Positions 38,789 to 53,300 of a stretch of 64,000 bases of DNA are shown one piece after another (within the stretch, counting starts at the first letter, position 1; each line of letters begins with the position of its first letter). The DNA comes from Dicaeum eximium. Lineage: Eukaryota > Chordata > Aves > Passeriformes > Dicaeidae. A program made the translations under genes and the position numbers. The stretch covers positions 68,051 to 132,050 of the forward strand of contig VWZP01008563.1 in the NCBI GenBank assembly GCA_013396995.1, read 5' to 3'. The notes under the pieces were generated by a model that saw only the letters and a list, made by a program, of their open reading frames with translations, had not been told where the DNA came from and ran no database searches.

Positions 38789-41700
38789 GTGAGTGCTCCT
38801 TCCCTACCCCCGAGCAGGGCCGAAAAACAAAACTTTTGGGGGGTTGGCACGGTGCCCGGGGCACAGCGAGCACCGGGGGGACACGGGCAGCTCCTGCCCG
38901 GGCTGCTCCGAGCTGGGGAGCGTGGGGAGCTTCGGGAGCCCCGGCAGGAGCCGGGGGAGAGAGCAGGAACGAGCTGAACCTGCAGGAGCGAGCTGAACCT
39001 GCAGGAGCGAGCTCAACCTGCTGGTGCCCCCAAGCTGCGCGATCCCGCAACTGAGAGCTGGGATACAGCCGGGAAGGGAAAAGGGAAAAGGGAAAAAAAC
39101 GGAAAAGGGAAAAAAAGGGAAAAGGGAAAAGGGAAAAAAAGGAAAAAGGGAAAAGGGAAAAAAAGGGAAAAGGGAAGGGAAGGGAAGCAGGGAAAGGTGG
39201 GATGCAGGAGGGGAAGGTGGGCACAGGCAGGTGGGATGCAGGAAGGGAGGGTGGGAGGCCCAGTGAGGCTCTGTGGAGGGGCTCAGTTTTGCTGAGGATG
39301 CCGGAATCACATCCCCCCAGGCACTGGAAGGCAGCAGGCAGCTGGTCAGCCTTAAAAACACATTCCCAGACCTGAAGCATTCATGGATTTCTCTCAGGAA
39401 ACAAAGCAAGCTCCAGCACTGTGGGCAGGTCCTGCCAGCAGCTGGATGGGGGTGGCAGGGCTGGGAGATCTCCTGGGGCAGGGACAACTGCTGGAGTCAC
39501 CGAGTGCCAGCACAAGGTCAGCCCCAGCCTCTCTGTGCTGGGTTTGAAGCCTCAAGCTCCAGGGCCTTTCCTGCTGCCCTTGGAAGAGGGTTTGTGTGTT
39601 TGTGTGCTCAGGGGCTTGGCTGGCTTCTGCTTTTTCTAGGCAGGCATTCATTTTTAATTTCCATTTTGTTGTGAGCCGCAGCACAGAGCAGAGGTACTGG
39701 GATGACAGGGAATCCTTCAGTCCCCCTGTGCTGCATCCAGATCCATGATCCCAGTGGTTCCTGTCCTGATGCCCCTCATGCACTGCTGTGTCCTCAGCTC
39801 CTTGTCCCTCGGTCAGGCTGTGCAGCACCAGCAGCACTTGCGGTGCCCCCAGGCTCCATTCCCCTGGTTTGGAAGCTGCATGAGGAATGGCATTCCAGGG
39901 AGCCCCGTTTTCTCAGAGGAGCCAGGTTTGGATCAGGAGAGGCAGTGCATCTTCCCTGGGCTGTCACTGGGCTTCATCTGCCCTGGTTCCCCCCGTTGGT
40001 GTCTGGAGATGAAGTGCTTACAGGGTGGTAAATTCTGCAGCACTTCCATCACTCCGGACTCGTTATCGCAGGGTTCAAGGAGGGCACAGCCAGCGGCAGG
40101 GATGAATCACAGAAAGGAGCAGAGAGGAGAGATCCGTGATCCTGAGGCTCTCTGCTGCAGTGCTGGCGGTGTGTGGGAGCAGCTGAGCCCCCTGGGGCAT
40201 CTGGTACACACACCCTGGGAGGTGACACGGGGAAAGAGGGACACGAGGGGTTGGGGATGGGCAGGAAGGTCCTGGGAACCTCCTGTGGTGTTGTGACCCC
40301 ACGGGCTGGGGTGCTTCAGAGCTCGGGGCCATGGATTCTGTGTCCCCAGGGAGCTGCAGGGGGGACAGGGAACCTTCCCTGTCAAGGGTCTTTCCGTAAG
40401 GATGTGATGAGGTGGAGAAAGGAGAAAAGGAGACAGTGGCCTTGAGAAAGCTGGATTGGGGTGGAAGAGCCAAGGTGGTGAGCTGGTGTAAGTCTGGGAG
40501 CTCTGGATCCCACTGGGATCCCTTGTCCTGCTGCCAGGCCTGGGGAGGGCTAGAGGCAGCAGCAGGAAACCACAGAAACCACAGAACTGGGAGAGGCGCC
40601 AACCAAACCAAACCAAACCAACCCAAACCACTGGCCTGGTGGGCCAGGGAGATCCTCCTCCCTCAGAGGGGAAGCTGGGAGCTCCACCAGCCCCTGCTGG
40701 GAATGCTGGAGGCCAGGCCAGGTGAGGTGAGGTGCTACAGACCCAAACAGGGGCAGAAATGGGTCAGACAAAGGAGTAATTAAACAGGCTCCAGCGCTCC
40801 CCCAGCTTTGCCTGGGCACGATTAGAATAAGCTCTCCTGGCTATTAAGGTCACCAAGAATGCAGCACAAGGGGAACACAATTGAGTCATTAGGGCTGGTT
40901 CTGGTGGCAGCAGCTCACAGAGCTCTCACTGCCCGTCCCTGTGCCCAGCTGGCAGAGCCCTGCCTGCAGAGCTGCTCTGCTCCTCTTCCAGAGCTTCATG
41001 CCTCAGGCCACGCTGCCACTTCCCTGGTGACATTTGTCTGCCTGCCCTGGCCTCGCTCCAGCACAGCCCGGGCACTTCCCTCTCCCGGCAGCACCGCAGT
41101 GCCTGGAGCCACGGGCTATGGCAGGGACTGAATCCACGGGCACAGCTGATCCTTGTGCCACCAAGAGCCGCCACGTGGCAGCAGGGGTGGCCTCGGAGAT
41201 GGAGGAGGTGGCAACTGCCAGGATTAGCAGCTGTCACGGCTCGTGCATCTCTGCGGCAGCAGCAAGTGGGGAACAAAACCCACCCGGCCACTCTGCTGGC
41301 AGCTGGGTCCCCTGGGGCTGAAAAGGGTCTGTGTTCTTTCAAAAACATTTCATAAACAGTTATTTTTTTCTTCCCCAACATGAATCAAAAGCACTTGCTG
41401 CACCCCCTGCACTCCAAGGCCAGGCAGAAGTGTTGTTGTTGACTTGAAGCATTCCTGACTCGCAGAACAACTGATCCCATTTTTGCCAGGCTTGCCTTCT
41501 TTACTAGAAACTAAAGCCCAAGCCTGGTGCCTGTGCAACGCCCTGCTCTATTTTACACCAATCCAACCACGTGTAATAAATCCCAGCTTGCATTTTACTG
41601 TGGAATAAATTGTGAGGCTGCCCCAAGTCTGTCTTTTGAACGTGTGTGTTTTCCCAAACCTGCTTCTTCGTTTTTGCTGTATCAAAGCCACCACCCCCAA

Positions 41701-41803
41701 AGAAATGATTTTCCCGGGAAGCCTGGATTTCTGGCAAGGCCTGGGCATGACTGCAGCCCTGCCAAAGTGCTGAGCCCTGTGCTAACCCCTCCTTTCCCCG
41801 CAG
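38789..41803 (+). other. PLXNA2 intron
   Basis: No gene seen. It contains three near copies of GAGCGAGCTGAACCTGCAG (about 38967-39020), a purine-only GGGAAAA array (39066-39185), an AACCAAACC patch (about 40597-40625) and ordinary GC-rich sequence. Confidence 0.82.
39066..39185. repeat. GGGAAAA purine-only array
   Basis: About 115 bases of uninterrupted G and A on the + strand apart from rare changes, in GGGAAAA and GGAAAAA units. Such homopurine tracts can form triplex DNA. Confidence 0.9.
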
Positions 41804-41918
41804 GTGCCTGTCCTGTGTGAACAGCGCCTTCCGCTGCCACTGGTGCAAGTACCGGAACCTGTGCACCCACGACCCCACCACCTGCTCCTTCCAGGAGGGA
41901 AGGATCAATGTCTCTGAG
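41804..41918 (+). CDS. PLXNA2: PLXNA2 exon: second PSI domain
   Basis: After one base finishing Leu, 38 codons read [29 protein letters not shown] and QEGRINVSE. This is the PSI2 disulphide knot, with the CHWC core replacing the CGWC of PSI1, as in all plexin-A proteins. The segment INVSE contains an NVS sequon. Acceptor CCGCAG with an upstream pyrimidine run; donor GAG|GTACCA, weaker than the GTGAGT or GTAAGT used by its neighbours. Length 115 bp, phase 2 to 0. Failure to use the donor would read through 29 further codons or more into intron before a stop. Confidence 0.96.
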
Positions 41919-43374
41919 GTACCACGCTGGGATTCTTCCCTCCATCCTTTCCTTTTCCATGCCACAGGCAGCAGAACCCATGTTCATGTGAGGTTTGTTG
42001 GCTTCCCCTGGGTCTCTCTGGGGTCACAAAGCGCAGATGCAGCTTCAGGGCAGGGAAGTGTTGGTGTCACTCAAGTGCTGCTCTTGACCTGAACCCGGAG
42101 ATGATCCCTCCCCTGCTGTGTGGGAACGCCCAGGTTCATTAATTGCAGTAATTGCTGCAGTGCTGTCCCCCAGGGGTCCCCCAGACCCCTGGAGCCCAGC
42201 CCCTTTCAGCAGCTCTGCTGTGCAGAGGCTTTGCTTGCTCTGAGGGCCAGAGCAGGTCTGGCTGGGGCTGCTCAGTGCGTGGCCATGGCAGGACTGGGAT
42301 TTGTGGCTGTGGGTGATGAAGGAGGGAATTACCAACGTGCACAGCCCCAGATTTTGGAAAAGGGAGTTGGTTTGGGTTCCAGCGCCGTGGACCCGGAGCC
42401 ATCTCTCTTAGCAGTTCATAAAAGGTGTGGGGCTCCAATCCAAAAATGCTTTTAACACTTGGAAAGGCACAGCCCGTGAATGGCTCTGCCAGCTCTCCTG
42501 TGTGTCCCAGGGCAGAGGGATCCATGGAGGAAAGGGGTTTGTTAGCACAAATTCCTGACTGAACATTGCCAGGAACCCTTGGCCTGCGGTCTCTGCACTC
42601 CTGTCCTGCCTGATTCCCCTGCCTGCTTCATCTTCATGAGGTCCTGATGCTGGCAGGGTCCTGGTCTTTGCCCTCACTGTTCCTACAAAGAGCTTTGTAG
42701 CATCTGAAATGAGTGCAGGTCCTAAAGCTGCAAGAAAAAAATGGTTTAAAAGATGCTCTGGAAATGCTGAGAGTCCAGGGAAGTGGGAGAGGCAGCAGTG
42801 AGGACATCTACAAATATGAGAAAAAGAAAGGAGAGGAAGGTGTGCCAATATCCAGACAAATCCTTGTCAGTGAGTGATGGAGATTGAGAAAAGCACAAGA
42901 GATCAGTCAGAGGTGTAAACACTGAGTTGTCACAAAGGAGTGACTGAAGGTTTAGCCAGGCTGCTGCTAAACTAGGAGTAAACTCTACTCCGGTGTCTCC
43001 CTGGCTACAATGCTGCCAGGAGGTTCAGAGGGAAAGGGGAGAGTGATTTATGAGCTGCATGTGTAAGGAGCTGGGTGGGAATCTGCAAATCCAAGGATGG
43101 GCAGTGTGCCTGGGATGGGAGCGGATGCCCGAGGAGAAGGACCCGCCCCAGGAACAAACCAAAAGCTTTCTCCATCCAGTTCAAAGTCAAGAAACTTCTT
43201 TCACCATATCAAGAGAAAGCAAAACCCTTTGCTTCTCCTCCTCCTCAGTGATGGGAGGGGCTCTCCTTCCCCTCAAAGCATCCCTGTCCTCCCACAAGTG
43301 GAGTTCTCTGTTCTCTGGGTCTCCAGCCCCCGGATCTCAGAAGTGTCTGACAAGTCTCTGCCAAAGTAGGACAA

Positions 43375-43450
43375 TCCCATTATCTCTGTTTTCCTCCTGG
43401 GAGCACCCAGGACCTGCCTGAGATCACAGGGAGGGAGAGAGTGGAGGACT
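43375..43450 (-). mobile_element. Possible MIR-like SINE relic
   Basis: CCATTATCTCTGTTTTCCTC, then CTGCCTGAGATCACAGGGAG, then AGTGGAGGACTT follow the order of the reversed MIR core (ATTTTACAGATGAGGAAAC, TTGCCCAAGGTCACACAG, AGTGGCAGAG). Divergent. Confidence 0.4.
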
Positions 43451-46405
43451 TGGTATCTCTGGAGGTTCCTGCTGGGATCACAGGGCTGTGGTGTCTCCAA
43501 AGAGCCTCCTCTGTCATCTGCATCTTGCAGAGGTTGTTTCTCACCAGGGGTGTTTGGGGACATCTCACCCCTCCCTGCTGATTCATTTTGATAAGGGCTG
43601 ATGATAACGACACAAGTGCTCTGCTGTCCATCATTTCTTCCCCAGACCTCTGAGCACAGGCAAAACCACCCCAAATAAATGTGTTTGCTTATTTTAGAGC
43701 AATGAATTTCCTCTTCACACACAGCATGGTGATAATGCCTTTGCTATGGGCTCTTCACTAACACAGAAATAAGTAAATGCCTCATGAAGAGTTTCCTCTC
43801 CTAAACCAATTCAGATCACAATGCTCTCATTGTGTCATGGCCTGATGTATTAGGAAATTGTTTGTGCTTACCCTGGCTCCCTCCCCAGCAGAGCCAGTGG
43901 TGTTTGGAGCCGGTGATCTCCGTGCCTGTGCCCTACTTTCAGTCCCCTGTGCCTCTCCTTACGTAAGGTTTACACACGTGTTCACACGGGCCTGCAAATT
44001 TGCTCGCATCTTTATATTTAATTTAAGGGAAAATATCTTGAATATTCCCTTTTACTCCTGGCCCATCAGAACTGGCGTCCCAGTGGGATTGGATGTGTAA
44101 CGAGCTCCCTTTGATGCTCCCAGGAGTTGTCTGTCTGGAGGAGGAACAAGAGCTCAAAGCTTCAGCCACTTCCCGAGGAGATGGGGGAGAGAAATTCCTT
44201 TTCCTGAGCTGTGCTCTTGCTCCTTGCAAGCTTCTGCCCCTACTGACCAAGCTAAGTTCTGCCTTTCTGCCCTGCCTTCCTTGAAAATCCAACCCGGAGA
44301 GCTTTTCTCACCCCTCCACCTGTCCTGCCAACAGGAATTGTAAGGGCAGCACGCAGGGACAGATGTGGATTTTGTAAACCCCCTTTACAAAGCCCCAGAT
44401 CAAGCCAACGATTCCATTTTCATGTGTCTGTTGTGGTTTGGTTTGTGTGTTTGTGAGGTTTTATGATGTCTCTCTCTAAATGTCTGAAACTTCCAGCTGA
44501 GGAGGAACGTGGATACATAAACATCCTCACACCCCATCCCAGGAGAGGATAGAACCAAATAAATCCTCTTAGCTCCCCGGGATGTGGGAGCCCGTCCCTC
44601 TTTGATGTCCAGCGTGTGCCGATAATGCCATTTCCACAGGGGCACGCTGAGCTGGGGACACAGAGCTTCAGATTAGGGGATTTCAGTGCCCTTGTGACTC
44701 CTTTGAATTCCCACGGATTTTATGGCAACGCCCTTGCCCCTGGCTGTGCCCTTGGGTGCTGAGTGCTGCTCGATGTGCCCTGAAGGAAACAACCCAAAAT
44801 CAGCCCGTCCTCACGCCTGTCCTGACAATCCCCATCACGGGAGAGCTGAGACGTGACTCGGAGCCACCAAAGTCACCCAATGACTTTGCAGGGTCACACC
44901 TGACTTTGGGGAGCTGGCTTTGCCTGAAACAGGAAGAAAAAGCCTGGTTTCAGCAAATTCCCTCCGCTCTGAGCTGTGGCGGTGCTTTTATCATCCGTGG
45001 TGTGGATGTTTGGCGTTGGGAGGGAAGAGCTGCGGGGAGCAGAGGGAGATGTTCCTGCCCGAGAGCTGTGCCTGTGCCAGGGGATCGCTGCTGGCCTCAC
45101 CTCCGGCACACAAAGGGTTGTGCACAGGAGGGACAGGTTCCCTCCGCGGCTGGAAATATCCCCCTGCCTCCCAAATTAATGGAGAGGACCCCGGTTACAG
45201 CACGTGCCCGCAGCTCAGGGCTAATGGTGTGGGGAAGGAATTCGCCAGGCTCGGCTCCAGCTGCCTTTCTTTCATGTCTGGTTTCTAAGGAACAGGGGCT
45301 GCTCTCCTTTCCAGTGGCATAAATGAAGGATAATGTGTTTCCCTGAGTGACAGGGACTGTAATTTATATCATTGGGAACACAACTGTGAACCAGGGGTTT
45401 ACATTCACGTGCCAGATCGGGTTATGTTTGTAACTTTAAAATAACGTGGAGCAAGTTAACATTTCTGGAGAGTTTGCGGGGGTTTTTTGAAGATGAGAAG
45501 TACAAAAACAGTCTATTTTCTGCCGTTTGGGCTAAATCCCGTAGTCAGAAGAATTGCCTGCCATTTCTAGGCAATTTTTTTCCAAATAAGAGCAAGGAGG
45601 TTTGACCTACTAAAACTGCTCGGTTAAACACAAATAATAACCATGGGTGCTCTGTTCTGCTCCAGAGACAGCTGCACAACGCGGGTCTTTAAGGTATTTA
45701 TAGACCTCGGAGTCTTTGAGGCTAAAAAGTGTTGGAGAAGCATAAAATGTCTTTGTAAATTGTGTGTGCTGATACTTCACAGGCAGAATATTCCCCGAGA
45801 GTCTGTGCCACTCAGGCATCGCAGCCTTGTCTTCCTGCAGCAGATCTGATCCGTGTTTATTCTGGCGCGGGGAAGTCAAGGAGGATAATGAGAGGATTCT
45901 GCGTGTTTGTTTAGCGAGAGGAGGCAATAATGGCCTTGCTAACTCGCTGCAGGATTTACCTCTCATGAATTAAAAAACTAAGTAAACTGATTACGGAACA
46001 AGTTGTGTATTCCACCGCCTTTATTCGGTGTTTTCTGGGTGTTTCTCGCTCTTCCTGGGGAGGAAGGGCTGGATGGGACACCCAGGCTGAGCCTGACACG
46101 AGGGACCTTGGCAGGTCCCAAGGGACACGAGGGACCTTGGCCACAGCCACACAGCTCCAGCCCAGCAGCTGCCAAACCCTTCCCAGTGCAATGGGAAATT
46201 CCGTCAGGGGAATCAGGATGGACAGAGGCACTGCTCAAGCAGATGATAAACCCCAAACAAAATAGTTCATCTGAACTCAGCTTTTGGACCAGGGAGCAGC
46301 TGGGAGAGGTGGTGGAGGGACAAAGCCCCTGCCAGGCTGTTCTCCTGCAGCAGCACCCACGTGAGAGCCAAAAACGCCACACAGGGTCTGTGGGAAGGGC
46401 TGTGT

Positions 46406-46790
46406 GTGCAGGGATTTGGGTGCAGGGATGTGGCTGTGCAGGGATTTGGGTGCAGGGACGTGGCTGTGCAGGGATTTGGGGTGCAGGGACATGGATTTTC
46501 AGGATTTGGGTGCAGGGATGTGACTGTGCAGGAATTTGGGGTGCAGGGATGTGGCTGTGCAGGGATTTGGGTGCAGGGACATGGCTGTGCAGGGATTTGG
46601 GGTGCAGGGACATGGATTTTCAGGATTTGGGTGCAGGGATGTGACTGTGCAGGAATTTGGGGTGCAGGGACGTGGCTGTGCAGGGATTTGGGTGCACGGA
46701 CATGGATTTTCAGGATTTGGGTGCACGGACATGGGTTTTCAGGATTTTGGGTGCAGGATGTGGCTGTGCAGGGCCGTGGGTGCACAGCAC
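46406..46790. repeat. 30-bp minisatellite
   Basis: Unit near GGGATTTGGGTGCAGGGATG plus TGGCTGTGCA, with variants carrying ATGGATTTTCA. GGGATTTGGG starts at 46411 and 46441. Confidence 0.93.
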
Positions 46791-48652
46791 TGCGGCAGCA
46801 ATTTTAAAAACAAACTGGAAGAAGAAAAGCCCTGAAAGCTGAGCACTGAGGCTGCAAATGGCTCACAGGGGCTCCACAGGACGTGCAGGGTCCGAGATGA
46901 GCCGAGCCCTCCCCAGCCCCGGCAGCTCCACTCACTCAGCTGAGAAATTCAGCACTGCCTGCAGCAGTGTGGCTGCCCGCGAGCATCCTGGCTTTTCTGG
47001 AGTCTGGCATCTTCCTACGGATCTCTCCATCCCAAAATGTGATCCCTTGTTAGTGTGATCACTGCAGCTGTCAGCAGCACGGAGGGGCCGCCTCGCTGCT
47101 GCTCAGGCTGCGCCTGCCTCGCTTTCCCCACAATCCCAATGTGACATTTTCCTTCCACTGGAGCCAAAGAAATGAAAATAAATTTAAAAGAAAATCTATT
47201 TTGCCCCACTCGTCTCTAATGATGGCAGAACAGTTTTTGCTGCCAGCATTTTCAGCACCAGAGAGCAGATCTGGGAATGGGAGTCCTCTCCAGGCTGGGA
47301 AGGCAGGAGCTTTTCTTTAGCAGTCGCCTCACGGACGGAGCTGGCCAGGAAGGATAATGGTCCATAACATATTCATTATTTTCAGGACTGTGCACTGAAG
47401 TTCTCCCACTGGTGATGCAAGTGGAGTTTTTTTGTTTTCAGTCACAATGGGGTAAAGGATTCTGCAGCTCCAGGTTGCTTTTCCTTCCAACCCACGGGTG
47501 TTCCACGGGGCTGGGCACCTCCCTGGAGAGGAGAGGTCTCAGAGGTCTCCTGCTGATGTTCAGGGGGGCTTTGAGGTGGAATGCAAAACCTTAAATGCAG
47601 GCAGGTGTTGAGTGGAAGGTGGCACAGGCGTGTGGTGCTTCAGGGGAGGAAGGAATGTGCAGAGTCACCTTGGAAGAGCTGGATGGAAAATGCTGTGAAT
47701 CCAGGGAGTTGCTGCTGGTGAGCTGGGGTGGATCCACGGTCCCAGGGAATGCCATTCCCTTCCAGCCTGTGAACCCACTCCACTGCAGGAAAGGCTTTCC
47801 CTTCCCTCCCCAGCGCAGCTGATGGAGTTTGAAATCACTTTTGGCTGTTAATCTGTGAAAGTCCCTGTTAGAAATAAAATAAAATATATATACGGAAAAG
47901 TGCCACTAAAAAGGTTTATGGGGCTGCAGTTTAAGTTAGTGGCTCCTCCAGACCGGGGCAGCATCTGTTTCTCATTTACAGCTGGCTTCAGCCAGTGGTA
48001 AAACAACTTCCCCTGGCCCTGGCTGGGAGCTGGAGGGGGAGCCTGGCGTGGGCAGGGGGGATTTTCCCCCTGGACACGCTGTCCTAGCAGGATCCTGGGC
48101 AGGATGGCTCTCCTGGCATTGCCATCAGCGTGATTTCCTTTCATCCCCAGGCTGGAGGGCAAAGGGCTTGGGATGCCAGTCTGGGATTTGGCAGAGGGAA
48201 GGGAGACATGTTTGTTCTAAACTCCTGCTTTAGCTTGGGATTAATCATTCAGTGTCAGGTGCTTACAGGTACTTAGGTACCTTGTTCCATTAGATCAAAG
48301 CAAATTAGAGCTGAGCAGAATGTGAATACAGCTGATGGTCAGAGCCTTTGTCTCAGCGTGTTGCAGTTCCTGGTGTAGAAATTGAAGAAAAATTGTATTT
48401 CCCAGTGTGTTGTGCAGAGATAATGTTTGGGATGTTGAGATCTCACAGGAGGGATCTCACACTGTTACCAGGAGCTGAAAAGTCATTTTTTGTGGTCCAT
48501 CTCAGGGTTTCATTTAGCCATTCAGTTTGTGCTTGGGCGAACTGGAGATCTGTGCAGTGCTTGATGTTTCACAGAACCACAGATGGTTTGGATGGGAGGG
48601 TATCAGGGTTTTGTTTCCGTCTCTCAGGGCCTGAGACAGTGAGGCATCCTNA

Positions 48653-50879
<2,227 letters not shown>

Positions 50880-50976
50880 TACCTCTATGATGGGATGGAC
50901 ATCAGCAACTTGGCAGTGGACTTTGCCGTGGTTTGGAACGGGAACTTCGTCATTGACAACCCAGAGAATCTGAAAG
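50880..50976 (+). CDS. PLXNA2: PLXNA2 exon: end of IPT2
   Basis: Thirty-two codons read YLYDGMDISNLAVDFAVVWN and GNFVIDNPENLK, with one extra base that starts the Val codon finished by the next exon. This ends IPT2. Acceptor CCTGCAG; donor AAAG|GTAAAA. Length 97 bp, phase 0 to 1. The YDGMDISNLAVDFAVVWNG string is what most clearly points to plexin-A2 rather than its paralogues. Codon use here is less GC-biased than in the other exons. Confidence 0.96.
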
Positions 50977-51500
50977 GTAAAATCTGCTTGAATTGGCTTC
51001 AGGCCATGGGTGGTGGGGGGCTGGAGGGGGGCTGGAGGGGCAGAGAAGTTGTGACCCCTGAGGATCACCCTGAGGAGGAGAGCAGCTCCCTGCATGGTTG
51101 GCGCTGCTCTCTGAGCCTTGGTTTTGGAATCCACCTGTGCAGGGGCACCTGCGGCATGGGGAGCCAAAGCTGAGCTTGTGCTGTGGTGGGCAAGTCCAGG
51201 AGCAGCTGTATCTTGAGGGAATCCCCCGATCTCAGTTGTATCCTGAGGGAATCCCCCAATCCCAGCTGTATCCTGAGGGAATCCCTCAATCTCAGTTGTA
51301 TCCTGAGGGAATCCCTCAATCCCAGCTGTATCCTGAGGGAATCCCTCAATCCCAGCTGTATCCTGAAGGAATCCCTCAATCCCAGTTGTATCCTGAGGGA
51401 ATCCCCCAATCCCAGCTGTATCCTGAGGGAATCCCCCAGTCCCAGCTGACCCCAGGGACCCTCTCTCCCCCTGAGCTCCCGCTGTCCCCTGTCCCCGCAG
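50977..51500 (+). other. Short PLXNA2 intron filled by a minisatellite
   Basis: Roughly half of this 524-bp intron is a 30-bp tandem array (51205-51460) ending about 40 bases before the splice acceptor. No other feature is seen. Confidence 0.88.
51205..51460. repeat. 30-bp minisatellite before PSI3 exon
   Basis: Eight to nine copies of TGTATCCTGAGGGAATCCCC plus CAATCCCAGC, precisely spaced at 30 bases, ending about 40 bases before the acceptor at 51500. Confidence 0.96.
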
Positions 51501-51694
51501 TGCACCTGTACAAGTGCGCGGCGCAGCGCGAGAGCTGCGGGCTGTGCCTCAAGGCCGAGCCCAAGTTCGAGTGCGGCTGGTGCAGCGGCGAGGCCAGGTG
51601 CACCCTGCGGCCCCACTGCGGCTCCCCCGGCGCCCAGCCCTGGCTCGACTGGTCCAGCCACAACGTCAAGTGCTCCAACCCGCGCATCACCGAG
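51501..51694 (+). CDS. PLXNA2: PLXNA2 exon: third PSI domain
   Basis: Two bases complete Val, then 64 codons read [55 protein letters not shown] and KCSNPRITE. The eight-cysteine pattern with the ECGWC core is PSI3. Acceptor CCCCGCAG; donor GAG|GTGAGC. Length 194 bp, phase 1 to 0. [18 protein letters not shown] and [14 protein letters not shown] are the A2-type versions as I recall them. The exon is flanked within about 50 bases on each side by minisatellites, an unusual setting for a constitutive exon. Confidence 0.96.
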
Positions 51695-51714
51695 GTGAGC
51701 CCGCGCTCCCCGGC

Positions 51715-52170
51715 CTGTTCCTTCCTTGGCTCCTTCCTCAGCCTGCTCCTCCCTAAGCCTGCTCCTCCTCAGCCTGCTCCTCCTCAGCCTGTTCCTCCTC
51801 AGCCTGTTCCTCCCTAAGCCTGTTCCTCCTCAGCCTGCTCCTCCCTAAGCCTGCTCCTCCTCAGCCTGTTCCTCCTCAGCCTGCTCCTCCCTAAGCCTGC
51901 TCCTTCTCAGCCTGTTCCTCCTCAGCCTGTTCCTCCCTAAGCCTGCTCCTCCTCAGCCTGCTCCTCCTCAGCCTGTTCCTCCTCAGCCTGTTCCTCCTCA
52001 GCCTGTTCCTCCCTAAGCCTGTTCCTCCCTTGGCTCCTTCCTCAGCCTGTTTCTCCCTAAGCCTGCTCCTTCCTCAGCCTGCTCCTCCTCAGCCTCTTCC
52101 TCCCTTGGCCTGCTCTTCCCTTGGCCTGCTCCTTCCTTTGCCTGCTCCTCTCCTGGCCTGCTCCTCCCTC
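51715..52170. repeat. Pyrimidine-rich CCTCAGCCTGYTCCT array
   Basis: A 450-base run of CCTCAGCCTGCTCCT and CCCTAAGCCTGTTCCT units beginning 20 bases after the PSI3 exon donor. It is almost pure C and T with repeated CAG or AAG, so it mimics many splice acceptors. Confidence 0.94.
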
Positions 52171-53061
52171 AGCCACTCCACGCTGTCCCAAAATCCGCCC
52201 AGCCCAGAGAAACTGGGATAAACCACTCCAAAACGCTCCAGAACTTTCTGGGAAAGCGCTGGCACATGGCCAGGTGTGTGGCCACTGCCCCACCCATGCC
52301 GGGGTGACCGCCATGGACTGCTGCAGGAATGCTAATTAAACCAGGGAGCTAATTAGTCTGGAGTTCTGATATTTCTGTTCAGCCCAGTGAGGGATGTAAA
52401 ATGTGTCCCAGGAGCGTTTTCACCAGTGAAACTGCACTCGCTCTGTTAGCGCTGCTATGAGGAGTGACACTCCTATCAGGTGGGAATGAAGGAAGGTTTG
52501 GGTTTCTCAGTTAATTAAATCCCCCAATAAAGCCTCCCTAGCCCTGGGTGTGTAACCACGCTGCAAAAGGCGTAACACGGTAGGATCAGAGCTGTCTGTT
52601 AACACCAGTGCTGGCGGCAGCGCTGCTCAGCACCCAAAATCTGCCAGCTGAATCAGAACCCAAGTGAGTGTGGAAGCCTCTTCTTAAATTAAATTAGTTT
52701 CTACACGGGTTTAACTAAACTGGCTCAGATCTCGTGGGAGGGAGGCATCAACCTCCTTGTATGGAGGAGAGGAGGGAGCACAGAGCCTGCTGCTGTGTCG
52801 GGGCTGGGTGGGGCTGACAGGAGAACGATGTTGCTGAGGAGGGTCCGTCCATCCTCAGGGACGTTACCAGACTTTTGGTATTTCTGCCTCAGGCCTTCTG
52901 CCCGGCAGTGTTAGACCTTTGCTGGGCAGGTGTTTTTCTTGTGCAGGTTTTTCTCTTATGCAGTGTTTTGTACAGGGCACAGTGGAGCTGGTGGGAGGTG
53001 CTGGGCTGGTTGTGCAGGGATGGGAAAGCATTAAAAGGGTTGGAAGCCTGTCCTTTCCCAG

Positions 53062-53300
53062 TGTCGTAGTTTGAGATAATTGTAAGTGAAGTAAAGATTG
53101 TAAAGACTGAAACCAACACACCCAGCTGTCCTACCAAGAGATAAAATGATCCTTAAAGGCTTCCCTGGGTCTTCCCCTTGCCCTGCCACTGGGCAGAACC
53201 CAAACTTCTCTTGCCCAAGTGCTGTTCTGGTGTACAGGGTTATGCTACATGAAGCAAAACAGCTTCTGCTGAGATTTGCTTCCCCATAAACCTTGCAGAA
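53062..53300 (+). mobile_element. Possible LTR-like remnant
   Basis: TGTCGTAGTTTGAGATAATT resembles the TGTCGTGGTTTGA start of some bird endogenous retrovirus LTRs as I remember them. No partner LTR, gag-pol or target duplication was seen. Confidence 0.25.

Noticed and set aside
46003..46807. Open frames of about 150-210 codons over the 30-bp array
   Set aside because: Repeat-derived Gly/Cys/Gln or Pro/His-rich text; no homology recognised.
51098..51817. 239-codon open frame reading through repeats and the PSI3 exon
   Set aside because: The exon portion is genuine, but the part upstream of 51501 is a 30-bp minisatellite in intron.
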